33,513 nt of DNA. Source: an uncultured Anaerolineae bacterium. GTDB taxonomy: Bacteria > Chloroflexota > Anaerolineae > Anaerolineales > Villigracilaceae. Below the pieces are notes generated by a model that was given only the letters and a program-made list of their open reading frames with translations, was not told the origin of the DNA and made no database searches. The position numbers were made by a program, and so were the translations under genes. The stretch covers positions 1 through 33,513 of the forward strand of contig CAILYI010000277.1 of NCBI GenBank assembly GCA_903838415.1, given 5' to 3'. Shown here piece by piece: positions 17,163 to 26,800 of this stretch; position 1 is the stretch's first letter, and each line of letters starts with the position of its first letter.

Positions 17163-20100
17163 TGTGACCGCCGGGGCGACGGTGGGAATTTCAGTGGGGC
17201 TATCCGCCGGGGTGACAGTGAACGGTTCCGTGGTGGAGGTGGCTGGCTCCGGTGTGGAGGTGGGGGTGATGGGAGTGGGCGTCTCAGTGGGCGGAGTGTA
17301 GTTAATTTCGATCTTCAGCGCTTTTTGGGCGTAGCCGCCATCCTGATTTTCCATGCGCAGACGCAGCGTGTATTTTCCGTTGGGCACTTTGGAAAGGTCC
17401 CAGGTGTAGACGTTCTGCGGCTCCGGGATTTGGGCGTTGCTTTCGTACAGGGTTTGCCAGTCGTTCTCGCCGGGGTCATGGCCGGGAGCCAGTTCCAGCC
17501 GCCAGGTTTGGAATGCGCCGGCGGCGCTGGCAATGATGCGCAGGTCGATCTTTTCCGCTGTCAGACTGTCGCCGTCTTTGACGTTTTCGATGGACAGCGT
17601 GGCGCGGGGGGAGTCGGATTTGCATTCGCCGTCGGGCACGAAAAAGATCGGGCGATCGAATCCCAATTCGCTGGCCAGGTTGCGCCCGGCGTCATCCTTG
17701 CGCAACCAGCGCTGTGCGGAGCCATCCGTGACGTTCATCGCCATTTTCTTCTCAACATAGTCAGAGCAGACGGAAGTGGCAAACAGGCCGGTCCAGGTAT
17801 CGAGCGTGGCTTCTTTCCACAGGTCTTCGCTGGCTGGCAGGGGCGGCTGATCGGCGGCAAATACTTCCTGGCGCTGCTGAGAGCACCACTGCGAAGGTTC
17901 GGCGCCGGAGATGGCGCAAATCACCTTGTCGACGATGCCGGACGGGCGCTGGAAGGGCGTCGGCTCGCCGCCGGTCAGGATGGGAATGGCGTGAGTCATA
18001 AAGCTGGCCCAGATCGGGGAGGCGCCGCTCAAACCGGTGGTGTTCTGCATGGGGGTGTAATCGGCGTTGCCCACCCAGACGCCCACGGCCAGATCGGGGC
18101 TGTAACCCATCGTCCAGTTATCGCGGAAATCGTTGGTGGTGCCTGTTTTGGCGGCGACGCGCGTGGAGAAACCCAGGTTGATGAGCGGATGCGCACCAAA
18201 CATCGGACGGCGGGCTTCGTAGTCAGAGAGAATGGTGGAAATCAGGTAGGCGTGCTCAGGGCGCAACACTTGTTCACCGGTGGGCGGCTTGTATTCGTAG
18301 ATGACATTCCCGGCGTTATCGGTGATTTTCAGGATGGCGACCGGCGGGATGCGCACCCCACTGTTGGCGAAGACCGCGTACGCGCCGGTCATTTCCAGCA
18401 AGCTGACATCGCCGCCGCCAAGCGTCAGCGACATGCCGTAATCGTCGCGCGTCAAGCTGGTAATGCCCAATTTTTTGGTCATACCGATCAGGCCTTCGAC
18501 GGCGGGCGTATTCGGATCGTCATAAATCCCAACATATTGCAGGGCTTTGACTGCCGGGATGTTGTACGAGTTCGAAAGCGCCGTGCGGACAGTGACCGGG
18601 CCGTGGAATTTGCCATCGTAGTTGACCGGCTCATACTTTTCGCGCTGATCATTCGGGTCGCCGGATGGCGGAAAACTGCTCGGCACGTCCCAAATGAGCG
18701 TGGCGGGCGTCCAGCCTTTCTCAAAGGCGGCGACATAGGTAAAGGGCTTGATGGATGAACCGGGCTGGCGCGTGGGACTGGTAGCCATGTTGACCTGTCC
18801 CGAAATGGCTTCATTGTAAAAATCCGCCGAACCAACCATCGACAGGATTTCGCCGGTGGACGGCCGGATGGCGACCAGTGCCCCATCGGTGGCGTTGTTG
18901 GCCTGCATGGTGGCGACCTGTTCGGTGACGACCTGCTGGGCAAAATCTTGCAGTCCGGCATCCAGCGTGGTGGTGACGGTGAATCCCGAACGATAAATCG
19001 TCTGCGCGTCAAACTGGCTTTCCAACTGCGAGCGGACGAACTGCACCCAATGTGGATAACGCATCTGGATGTTGGGCGCGGGGAAAGTAAAGTTTTCGAT
19101 CGCTTTGGAAGCATCCAGCGCCGATTGGATATCCACGCAAACGGGCGTAGGGGCGTTGCTGACAGCGATGCAGTTTTTGGTCGCGCTGAGTTCATACATC
19201 AGCGAGAGCACGTCGCGGTGACGGCCCAGGGTGATATCGCGGTTGGTGTGAATGTCATACACGGCCGGTGATTGCGGCAAACCAGCCAGGAAGGAGGCCT
19301 GCGCCAGGGTCAGGTCATCAGCCAGGCGGCCATTTTTCGGGGAGCCTGCGGGGTGCAGTTCGTTAACCTGCCCGTCAATGCCGGGGCCAAAATAGGTTTC
19401 CGCGGCAGCTTCAATGCCATAGGCCATATTGCCGTAATAGATTTCGTTCAGGTACAGTTCGAGAATTTCATCCTTGCCATAACGGCGCGTGATTTCTGCC
19501 GCCAAGATGATTTCACGGATTTTGCGCTGGTAGGTGCGCTGGACGCGTTCTTCCGGCGACAGCAGGAGCGCGCGCGCCAGCTGTTGGGTAATCGTGGATG
19601 CTCCCGAACTGCTGTTTCCGCCGCTGGTATAGTTCTGCCAGATGGCGCGGATGATGGCAAGCGGGTCAAAACCGGGGTGAGTATAGAATTCCTTGTCTTC
19701 AGTCGCAATCGTCGCCGCCACCAAATCAGGGGAAATTTGATCCAGCTTGACGTAGGTCCGTCGCCCGGCATTGGGATCCAGGATTTCATAGAGCGAGTTG
19801 CCGTTGCGATCGAGAATGCGCGTGGTTTCAAACTGCGCCGAACGCTGGCGCAAATCATCCACCGAGGGCAGGGTGCTGGCAATGGAATAATACGCCAGCA
19901 CAGCCCCAATCGCGCCCATAATCAGCAGCGCGACCAACCCAAATAATACGATCACCAGGCCTTGCACGAAACAACCCCAGCCATTGCGCGAACGACGTGA
20001 ATTGCCGCCCGCGGGCGGGCGACGCCCGCCGCCAACGATCGCCGAGGAAGAAACGCGCGTGGCGTTCAGATCCACTTCATCCACGCGCTCAGGCAGGGGA

Positions 20101-20282
20101 AAATTGCCATAATCCGGATACAGTCCGGGATCGGGACGATTGCGCGGAGGCGGACTGGGTCGCTCAGACCGTTCACCATTGGCCTGAATCGTTTGGGAGT
20201 GCGACACCGATTGGGGTTCGGGCTTATTCTGCGAGAGGGATTCTCGGCGGGTTGCGCCGTTATCGGGAGGGGTGATTGGCAT
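17157..20282 (-). CDS. Class A penicillin-binding protein (GT51 + transpeptidase)
   Basis: This 1041-residue bifunctional enzyme polymerises and cross-links peptidoglycan. A Pro-rich cytoplasmic tail (1-100) precedes a membrane helix (about 103-130). The GT51 domain shows ATEDKEFYTHPGF (catalytic Glu about 195), SGASTITQQLAR and ELYLNEIYYG. The transpeptidase domain shows SSIK (S509, K512), SYN (572-574) and KTG (712-714). After about residue 870 come an Ig-like beta domain (VKDGDSLTAEKIDLRI) and a Thr/Pro-rich C-terminal tail. ATG 20282 is preferred; it lies 2 nt after the MaoC stop, whereas a GTG at 20318 would overlap MaoC. No Shine-Dalgarno sequence is seen, so translational coupling to MaoC is likely. 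Confidence 0.93.
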   Translation of the reverse strand: MPITPPDNGATRRESLSQNKPEPQSVSHSQTIQANGERSERPSPPPRNRPDPGLYPDYGNFPLPERVDEVDLNATRVSSSAIVGGGRRPPAGGNSRRSRNGWGCFVQGLVIVLFGLVALLIMGAIGAVLAYYSIASTLPSVDDLRQRSAQFETTRILDRNGNSLYEILDPNAGRRTYVKLDQISPDLVAATIATEDKEFYTHPGFDPLAIIRAIWQNYTSGGNSSSGASTITQQLARALLLSPEERVQRTYQRKIREIILAAEITRRYGKDEILELYLNEIYYGNMAYGIEAAAETYFGPGIDGQVNELHPAGSPKNGRLADDLTLAQASFLAGLPQSPAVYDIHTNRDITLGRHRDVLSLMYELSATKNCIAVSNAPTPVCVDIQSALDASKAIENFTFPAPNIQMRYPHWVQFVRSQLESQFDAQTIYRSGFTVTTTLDAGLQDFAQQVVTEQVATMQANNATDGALVAIRPSTGEILSMVGSADFYNEAISGQVNMATSPTRQPGSSIKPFTYVAAFEKGWTPATLIWDVPSSFPPSGDPNDQREKYEPVNYDGKFHGPVTVRTALSNSYNIPAVKALQYVGIYDDPNTPAVEGLIGMTKKLGITSLTRDDYGMSLTLGGGDVSLLEMTGAYAVFANSGVRIPPVAILKITDNAGNVIYEYKPPTGEQVLRPEHAYLISTILSDYEARRPMFGAHPLINLGFSTRVAAKTGTTNDFRDNWTMGYSPDLAVGVWVGNADYTPMQNTTGLSGASPIWASFMTHAIPILTGGEPTPFQRPSGIVDKVICAISGAEPSQWCSQQRQEVFAADQPPLPASEDLWKEATLDTWTGLFATSVCSDYVEKKMAMNVTDGSAQRWLRKDDAGRNLASELGFDRPIFFVPDGECKSDSPRATLSIENVKDGDSLTAEKIDLRIIASAAGAFQTWRLELAPGHDPGENDWQTLYESNAQIPEPQNVYTWDLSKVPNGKYTLRLRMENQDGGYAQKALKIEINYTPPTETPTPITPTSTPEPATSTTEPFTVTPADSPTEIPTVAPAVTP

Positions 20283-20284
20283 AT

Positions 20285-20752
20285 TTATGGGTTGCGAACT
20301 TTCACCAGCACTGTCCACAAGCCTTTCATGGCAGTTTCATTGGATTGGTTTTTGACGTATGCGCCCAAAGTGACAGAACCACCGCCCAGGCGCGGCAGGG
20401 CTTTGGTTTCCAGCACATCCATTTCAACATGGATGGTGTCGCCGATGAAAACCGGCTTGACAAATTTCCACTCGCCCACCTCGCGAAAGGCGATGACATT
20501 CGCCCCCAGCACCCCGGTCTGGACAGCCAGTCCCGAGGCGATTGCCAGCCCGAGCAGCCCATGCGCGATGCGTTGTCCGAACGGCGTCGCTTTGGCAAAT
20601 TCGGCATCCGTGTGAATCTGATTAAAGTCGCCGGAAAGCCCGGCAAAAGTGGCAATATCATGTTCCGTGACGGTGCGTCCGGCTGAAATCACTTTTTGGC
20701 CGGGCTGAAAGTCTTCAAAAAACAATCCGGTATTTAAAGGTAAAGTAGACAT
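20285..20752 (-). CDS. MaoC-like (R)-specific enoyl-CoA hydratase
   Basis: This 155-residue hot-dog-fold protein should hydrate trans-2-enoyl-CoA to (R)-3-hydroxyacyl-CoA or perform a related dehydration. The catalytic Asp/His pair sits in GDFNQIHTD (D42, H47), followed by the usual IAHGLLGL helix. Start 20752 has GAGGAG 5 nt upstream, which is better than an in-frame start four codons earlier. A -10 TATAAT lies at 20781-20776. The gene is tightly joined to the PBP gene downstream, an odd pairing that probably reflects shared transcription only, although a link between lipid supply and wall growth is conceivable. The substrate chain length is unknown. Confidence 0.9.
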   Translation of the reverse strand: MSTLPLNTGLFFEDFQPGQKVISAGRTVTEHDIATFAGLSGDFNQIHTDAEFAKATPFGQRIAHGLLGLAIASGLAVQTGVLGANVIAFREVGEWKFVKPVFIGDTIHVEMDVLETKALPRLGGGSVTLGAYVKNQSNETAMKGLWTVLVKVRNP

Positions 20753-20828
20753 ATTTCTCCTCACAACGTTTTCTTATTATAAACGCCCAAAGGATGAAAA
20801 AAGTTTCGCTTTCGCTGGAGCAGTGACG

Positions 20829-20834
20829 TATAAT
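20829..20834 (+). promoter_or_regulatory. -10 box 7 nt before ATG 20842
   Basis: A consensus TATAAT at 20829-20834 is followed by 7 nt and ATG 20842. The mRNA should be leaderless. The only -35 candidates (TTTCGC types) are weak. Confidence 0.5.
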
Positions 20835-20841
20835 CTTCAGG

Positions 20842-21207
20842 ATGGACGCACCTCAGCCGCTTCATTTTATCGACGAGCCGATTACCGTTGAATTTGACAT
20901 TCCCCCAGCCCGGGAGAAAAGCCCACCCTGCCCCGATCGTTTCACCTGGCGCGGAGAGTTGTATCAGGTTGAAACGGTGCTGGCAGAGTGGAGCGATTTC
21001 ACCCGGCGTGGGCGCGCCGCGCGGAATATGCGTCCGAGCCATGCGACGGTGGCCGCCGGGCGCGGCTCGCTGGGAGTCGGTCGCTTCTTTTTCCGCATCC
21101 GCACCCCGGCGGGACAGATTTTTGACCTGTACTATGACCGCGCGCCCAAAGACGCCCTTCAACGCAAAGGGGAATGGTGCATTTACCAGGAACTGGCCGA
21201 AAAATAA
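20842..21207 (+). CDS. Small DUF6504-like protein
   Basis: This 121-residue protein resembles the DUF6504 group in its central pattern: 'RFTWRGELYQVETVLAEWSD' (51-70 region), then a basic stretch, then 'GRFFFRIRTPAGQIFDLYYDR' and an ending 'GEWCIYQEL'. The fold looks like a small beta-barrel of 5-6 strands. DUF6504 has no known function; some members sit near DNA-repair genes, which is not the case here. Its start is supported by a TATAAT 7 nt upstream. It converges with the nitroreductase, the stops being only 6 nt apart. Confidence 0.65.
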   Translation: MDAPQPLHFIDEPITVEFDIPPAREKSPPCPDRFTWRGELYQVETVLAEWSDFTRRGRAARNMRPSHATVAAGRGSLGVGRFFFRIRTPAGQIFDLYYDRAPKDALQRKGEWCIYQELAEK

Positions 21208-21213
21208 CGTCCG

Positions 21214-21993
21214 TTATTCGCCCGCCCAGGCTTTGAGCATGACCCCAACCGAACGACTCATCTCAACTGAAAAATCAGCGCTGAATTTACGCAGGTACAT
21301 GGCCTGCCCGAAATTAGCCGGGGCATCCGGATTATCACTTTTTCGACGATTTTTCTCGCGCTCGCTGAACATCTCGTCAAAACCGGCAGCGTCCAAACGC
21401 TGATACTGATTCTCAAAAACGATGAACTTATCGTCGAAACGCGGCGTCAGCGGACGATCGATCTGTTCCTGGGTGGGATAGCCAAAACACAGCAGCCCAA
21501 TCGGCGCGACGTATTGCGGCAGCTTGAACATCTCGCGGTGGGTCTCGTAATCTTCCAGAATATCGCCAATGTAGCAGGATCCAATCCCCAGCCCTTCCGC
21601 AGCGATGACGGCTTGCTGCGCAGCGATCAACGCATCACAACAGGCCAGCAACATATCGCCTTCCTGCGGCATGCGCAAAGTCAGCCCGCGGCGGTCGCAC
21701 AGCTCCTGCACACCGGAAACAAGGAAATAATCAAACCAGCGTTGATAATCTGCCAGGAACAGCCAGACCAGCGGCGCCTGGGCAATGAAAGGTTGGTTAT
21801 CACAGGTGACGGCCAGTTTATCCTTCAACGCCTGGTCAGAGACCTCGATGATCGAGTACAACATTTGATTCCCGGCGGTGGGCGCGCGCAGGGTGGCCGT
21901 CAGGAGTTGCGCCCTGACCTCAGCGCTGATCGGGCGATCTTCATAAGCGCGCACCGATTTGCGTTTGAGCAATACTTCCAAAACCTGGTTCAT
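21214..21993 (-). CDS. Nitroreductase-family FMN oxidoreductase
   Basis: This 259-residue protein belongs to the nitroreductase superfamily, FMN-binding dimers that use NAD(P)H. The FMN phosphate site is RKSVRAYEDRPIS near the N-terminus, followed by RAPTAGNQMLYS. The GLGIGSCYIGDI segment before the dimer-swap helix is also typical. The length and C-terminal extension point to the NfsA/Frp branch. The tail holds a basic motif EREKNRRKSDNPDAP. The physiological substrate is unknown. The upstream spacer holds a short GTTGGTAG direct repeat (22022-22038) and no good Shine-Dalgarno sequence. Confidence 0.88.
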   Translation of the reverse strand: MNQVLEVLLKRKSVRAYEDRPISAEVRAQLLTATLRAPTAGNQMLYSIIEVSDQALKDKLAVTCDNQPFIAQAPLVWLFLADYQRWFDYFLVSGVQELCDRRGLTLRMPQEGDMLLACCDALIAAQQAVIAAEGLGIGSCYIGDILEDYETHREMFKLPQYVAPIGLLCFGYPTQEQIDRPLTPRFDDKFIVFENQYQRLDAAGFDEMFSEREKNRRKSDNPDAPANFGQAMYLRKFSADFSVEMSRSVGVMLKAWAGE

Positions 21994-22118
21994 TTTTTTG
22001 TCCTTGTTGGGAAATTGGTATGTTGGTAGGTTGGTAGGCTGGAAAATTGGGACTTTGGAAAAACCACTGGCAGCGTCTCCGCAAGCAGGGGATTATAATC
22101 AGGCCAAAGGAGCCTGCC

Positions 22119-22892
22119 ATGACCTACACTTCCATTTTAGTCGAAACACGCGACCGCGTGGGCCTGATTACCCTCAACCGTCCGCAGGCGATGAATGCGC
22201 TTAATCCGCAGCTGCTGAGCGAACTACTGCAGGCGTTGACCGCTTTCGAGGCCGATCCGGCCGTCGGCGCCGTGGTACTGACCGGCTCAGAGCGCGCATT
22301 CGCCGCCGGAGCCGATATCAAGTTCATGGCCGGGGCTTCCTCCGCCGAGATGCGCGCCAACGGTTTTGTGGAAATGTTCGAAGGCCTGCGCAAAATCAAA
22401 AAACCGATCATCGCCGCGGTCAGCGGCTTTGCGTTGGGCGGCGGCTGCGAGCTGGCCATGGCTTGCGACCTGCTGGTGGCTTCCGAAACGGCCAAATTCG
22501 GCCAGCCGGAAGTGACCATCGGCGTCATCCCCGGCGGGGGCGGCACGCAGCGCCTGATCCGCGCGGTGGGCAAAACCGTCGCCATGGAAATGGTGCTCAA
22601 CAACCGCGTACTCAATGCCGCGGAAGCCCTGCAATTTGGCCTGGTCAACCGGGTTGTGCCGCTGGAGCGTTTTTTGGATGACGCCCTGGCGCTGGCGGCG
22701 GAGATTGCCTCCCGCGCCCCGCTGGCCGTTGCCGCCGCCAAAGAAGCGCTCAACAACGCTTTTGAGCTGCCCCTTTCGGCGGGATTGAGCGAGGAACGCA
22801 ACCTGTTCTACGCCCTATTCGACACCAGCGACCAAAAAGAAGGCATGCAGGCCTTCATCGAAAAACGCAAGCCTCAGTGGCAGGGCCGGTAA
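22119..22892 (+). CDS. Enoyl-CoA hydratase (crotonase family)
   Basis: This 257-residue crotonase should hydrate 2-enoyl-CoA to (S)-3-hydroxyacyl-CoA in beta-oxidation or amino-acid breakdown. The oxyanion-hole segments are AFAAGADIKFM (60-70) and GFALGGGCELAMACD (103-117). Both catalytic Glu residues of true hydratases are present: E111 (GGCELA) and E131 (GQPEVTIG), followed by IPGGGGTQRL. Start 22119 is fixed by AAAGGAG 6 nt upstream; TATAAT at 22094-22099 is a plausible -10. No acyl-CoA dehydrogenase or thiolase is adjacent. Confidence 0.92.
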   Translation: MTYTSILVETRDRVGLITLNRPQAMNALNPQLLSELLQALTAFEADPAVGAVVLTGSERAFAAGADIKFMAGASSAEMRANGFVEMFEGLRKIKKPIIAAVSGFALGGGCELAMACDLLVASETAKFGQPEVTIGVIPGGGGTQRLIRAVGKTVAMEMVLNNRVLNAAEALQFGLVNRVVPLERFLDDALALAAEIASRAPLAVAAAKEALNNAFELPLSAGLSEERNLFYALFDTSDQKEGMQAFIEKRKPQWQGR

Positions 22893-22950
22893 ACGAAAAG
22901 CGGGTATACTTATTTCACTGGCGGAAAAACTAATCCCTGACAAGACACTT

Positions 22951-23733
22951 ATGCTCACATTCAACGATCTGATTGTTGCCTTCGAAACCCTCGGCCTTCA
23001 AAATAAGCCGGTCATCGCGCATGCCTCCCTGCATTCCTTCGGTCGCGTGGAAGGCGGCGCGGATTCGGTCATCACCAGTTTGATGTACACCACCGGCGCT
23101 TTTATCATGCCCACCCATACCTACAAAACCATGGTGACACCAGCATCCGGCCCGGCCAACAACGCCGTCAACTATACCCGCGGACAGCAGTGGAACCGCC
23201 TGTCGGAGCCATATCGGCCCGATATGCCCGCCGATCGCATGATGGGTGTCATCCCTGACAGCATCCGGCACTGGCCGGAAGCCGCACGCTCCATGCATCC
23301 AATTTTGTCTTTTAGCGGTATTCGCGCCGATAAGATCCTGAAATCGCAGACAATTGAGGAGCCTTTTGCGCCCCTGCGCGCCCTGGTCGAGCAGGATGGC
23401 TGGGTGATGCTGATCGGCGTGGATCATACCGTCAACACCAGCATCCATTTTGCTGAAAAATTGGCCGGACGCAAACAATTCGTGCGCTGGGCGCTGACCG
23501 AGAGCGGCACCGTCACCTGCCCAGGATTTCCGGGCTGCTCGGCAGGCTTCCAGGTCATTGAGCCCGAAGTGCGCTCTTTTACCAAATCCGTAAAAGTGGG
23601 AGAAGCGACCGTCCTGGCTTTGCCGTTACGGGCCTTGATGATCCGCGTCATTGAGTTGATCAAAAAGGACAGGTACGCCCTGTTGTGCGACCGCTCCGAC
23701 TGCGAACGCTGCGGCGAAGTCCGAAAAATGTAG
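22951..23733 (+). CDS. AAC(3)-fold N-acetyltransferase family protein
   Basis: This 260-residue protein matches the aminoglycoside 3-N-acetyltransferase family (antibiotic_NAT/YokD type) in its motifs: HASLHSFGRVEGGADSVI (24-41), MPTHTY, RSMHPILSFSG, and LIGVDHTVNTSIHFAE. These include the acyl-CoA-binding and catalytic His positions of the family. Many chromosomal members act on other amines or in secondary metabolism, so aminoglycoside resistance should not be assumed. The C-terminus carries an extra Cys cluster (LLCDRSDCERCGEV) that could bind a metal. A -10-like TATACT lies at 22905-22910. It is followed by a bidirectional terminator. Confidence 0.8.
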   Translation: MLTFNDLIVAFETLGLQNKPVIAHASLHSFGRVEGGADSVITSLMYTTGAFIMPTHTYKTMVTPASGPANNAVNYTRGQQWNRLSEPYRPDMPADRMMGVIPDSIRHWPEAARSMHPILSFSGIRADKILKSQTIEEPFAPLRALVEQDGWVMLIGVDHTVNTSIHFAEKLAGRKQFVRWALTESGTVTCPGFPGCSAGFQVIEPEVRSFTKSVKVGEATVLALPLRALMIRVIELIKKDRYALLCDRSDCERCGEVRKM

Positions 23734-23752
23734 CCAGCCCTGGTTTAAAAAC

Positions 23753-23801
23753 AAAATCCACTTTCTGCTTGATGCAAGCGCTCAAGAAGAAAGTGGATTT
23801 T
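23753..23801. terminator. Bidirectional terminator between AAC(3)-like gene and dnaE
   Basis: A perfect 14-bp stem (AAAATCCACTTTCT at 23753-23766 with AGAAAGTGGATTTT at 23788-23801) encloses further self-complementary bases. T-runs at both ends let it work in both directions; both genes end within 20 nt. Confidence 0.85.
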
Positions 23802-23816
23802 CGTTTAAGGGGGCGT

Positions 23817-26800
23817 TTACTGGTACGTTATCTCTTCCACCCGCCAGGTTTCCTCGCCCATCAACTTCTTCAGCCGGTCGAGCATATCGGAGGCGATGCG
23901 CGTGGTGTCATTGGGAAAATCGATCAGATGGCCTTTACCGTTTTCAAAAACCTGGAACTGGAAACGGTCTTTGCCCGGATGTGAGATCAAAATCCCATAG
24001 ACGTTTTTGATGCGCCGCCGGTCACGGTCATTGTCTCCGCTCGGACGCAGGAAAATGGTAATCAGGCGCGGGGGCAGGCCATCATCCTTGGGCGCTTCCT
24101 GCAGCATCGGCGGAGGAGCAATCGGCGGCAGGGAGACGACAGGCGCTGGTTCGACCTTGATGGCGGCCGCTTCCTGGGCGGGCGCAACCGGGCTGGACGG
24201 CACAACCGGCCTGGGCTTTTCAACCTGCTGCTCAAATTGCTCCATCACCAAAATATCATCCATGGGCGTAGAAGGGGAAGTATGCGTTTTTTCAGTGACG
24301 AAGTGATGCTCCCAATCGGGGGGCATGTCTGGTTCGGGCGGCATGTCGTCGAAATCGGATTCGTCCGGCTCGACGGTGTAATCCGCTGCTGGGGCGGAGA
24401 CGCGCGGAGTTTTTGCAACCGGCACAGGCGCGGTTTTAACGGAACTCGCTCCAGGCTGGAGAAATGCTGGCCTTGACGGAGGGACAGCTCGCGGGGAGGC
24501 TGGGTTTGTTCCAACAACAGATGCAACCGGGACGGGCGAGTCAAAAGCGGCCACCTTGATATCCACCTGAGTCCGAATTTCATCCACCAGGATCTTGGGC
24601 GGATTGCTGGTGGCGTCTAATTTTCCATCGGCGATCAGCACTTTGCCATTTTCACACAGCGCGCGGACTTTTTCCCAGGTTTTGGGGAAGATGACGAGTT
24701 CCAGGTTGCCGAACAGGTCTTCGAGCGTGACGAAGCCCATCATTTTGTCAGTTTTGGTCTTGTAAGGGCGCGAGGAAACCACCATGCCCGCCACACGGAC
24801 ACGTTCTTCGTGGGGCGCATCCAGCAGGGTGGCAGCGTTGTGGCTGACGGCCTGCGTCAGCAGTTCAGCATAGGCGGAAAGCGGGTGATCGGAAAGATAG
24901 ACGCCGATCAGCTCGCGCTCCCAGTTGAGCGCTTCTTTTTTGTCGACCTGGATGCCGGTGGGCGGGCTGATGGTTTCGGCCTGCACGCCGGAAGCGCCGC
25001 CAAACAGTGAGAGCTGCCCGCTTTCTGCGGCGCGGAAATGGCTGGTACTGGCGGCGACCAGGCGATCGATCAGCGCCAACAACCCGGCGCGGTCACCGAA
25101 ACTGTCGAAGCCGCCTACTTTGATGAGACATTCCAGGGCGCGCTTGCCAACCGCTTTCAGGTCGACACGATGCGCGAGATCGTTCAAATCGGCGAAGGGT
25201 TTTTCTTTTTCTGTAACGCCGCGGCCTTCCAGGATAAAGTTGACCGGGCCAACGCCGACGTTCTTAATCGCGCTCATGCCGTAGCGGATGGAGGAGCGTT
25301 TCTCGCCCTTGTCATCCAGGCCATCTTCGATGGTGAAATCCAGCCCGGAATGGTTGATGTCGGGCGGCAGGACGGCGATGCCCATGGCACGCGCGTCATT
25401 GATATAGAGCGACACTTTGTCGCTGTCGTCCTTAAAGACCGACATCAGCGCACACATGTATTCGGCGGGATAATGCGCCTTCAGATAACCGGTCTGGACG
25501 GAGATCAGGCCATAATCGGCGGCGTGGGATTTGTTGAAGCCATAACGGGCGAATTTTTCCCAATCTTCGAAAATAGCCGTCGCCGTGGCTTTGTCCATCA
25601 CGTGCTCGGAAGCGCCCTTGACGAACTTATCCTTGTGCTTGGCGATTTTATCGGCCTGTTTTTTGGAAATGGCCTTGCGCAGATCGTCCGATTCGGAGCG
25701 GCTGTAACCAGCGATTTCCACCGCGGCGCGCATGATCTGTTCCTGGTACACCGGGATGCCGTAGGTGTCGCTGAAAATCGGTTCGAGCGAGGGATGACGG
25801 TACTCAATCTGTTCCTCGCCGTGCATGCGTTTGATGTAACTGGGGATGAAATCCATCGGGCCGGGACGATAGAGCGCCACCATGGCGATGATGTTATCCA
25901 GATTCCTGGGCTTCATCTCGACCACCCAGCGCGTCATCCCGGTGCCTTCCAGTTGGAAGATCCCGGCGGTTTGTCCGCGCCCCATCACTTTGAAAGTATC
26001 GGGATCGTCAGTGGGGATGTTGTCGAGGGTCAGTTCAATCCCATGACGCAGCTTGATCATGTCGCAGGCACGCGCCATCACCGTCAGCGTGGAGAGTCCC
26101 AAAAAGTCGACTTTGAGCATGCCCATGCTGTCGAGAATGCCCATTTCAAACTGGGTGACCGTTTTGACAGGAGATTCTTCCGAGCCGGAAGTGGGGCGGT
26201 GGATAGGCAGGTATTCGGTGATGGGTTTATCGGCGATCACCAACCCGGCGGCGTGCGTCCCGGCATTGCGGACGACGCCTTCCATGTGGATGGCGGTATC
26301 GACCAGATTCTTTACTTTGACATCGGAGTTGTAGGCGGCCTTGAAATCTGGGACTTGATCGAGCGCTTCGGAAAGCGACATGGGCTTGCCGGGGATATTC
26401 GGCAGCAGCTTGGCGATCTTATCCACTTCGGGGATGGGAATGTCCATCACACGCGCCACGTCGCGCAGGGCGCCGCGCGCAGCCATGGTGCCGAAGGTGA
26501 TGATCTGGGCCACCTTGTCGTCGCCATATTTGCGGGCGGTGTATTCGAGCATTTCCGAGCGGCGATCGTCGCGGAAGTCCAGGTCGATATCGGGCATGGA
26601 AATGCGACCCGGATTCAGGAAGCGCTCAAAGAGCAGGTGATGCTGAATCGGGTCGACCAGGGTAATGAAAAGGGAATACGCCACCAGCGAGCCAGCGGCT
26701 GATCCGCGCGTGTTGTACCAGATGCCGTTCTGGCTGGCGTGACGGCACAAATCCCACACAATCAGGAAGTAAGCGTCAAATCCCATGGTATGGATGACGC

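Noticed and set aside
17043..18758. Long open frame (571 codons) on the plus strand
   Set aside because: It is antisense to the PBP transpeptidase domain, begins inside the lipoprotein gene and crosses the palindrome.
22951..23733. Aminoglycoside resistance determinant
   Set aside because: The fold is AAC(3)-like, but chromosomal members of this family often have other substrates, and no mobile or resistance context is present.
25038..26702. Long open frame (554 codons) on the plus strand
   Set aside because: It lies wholly antisense to the conserved core of dnaE, and its translation matches no family. It is a codon-bias shadow.
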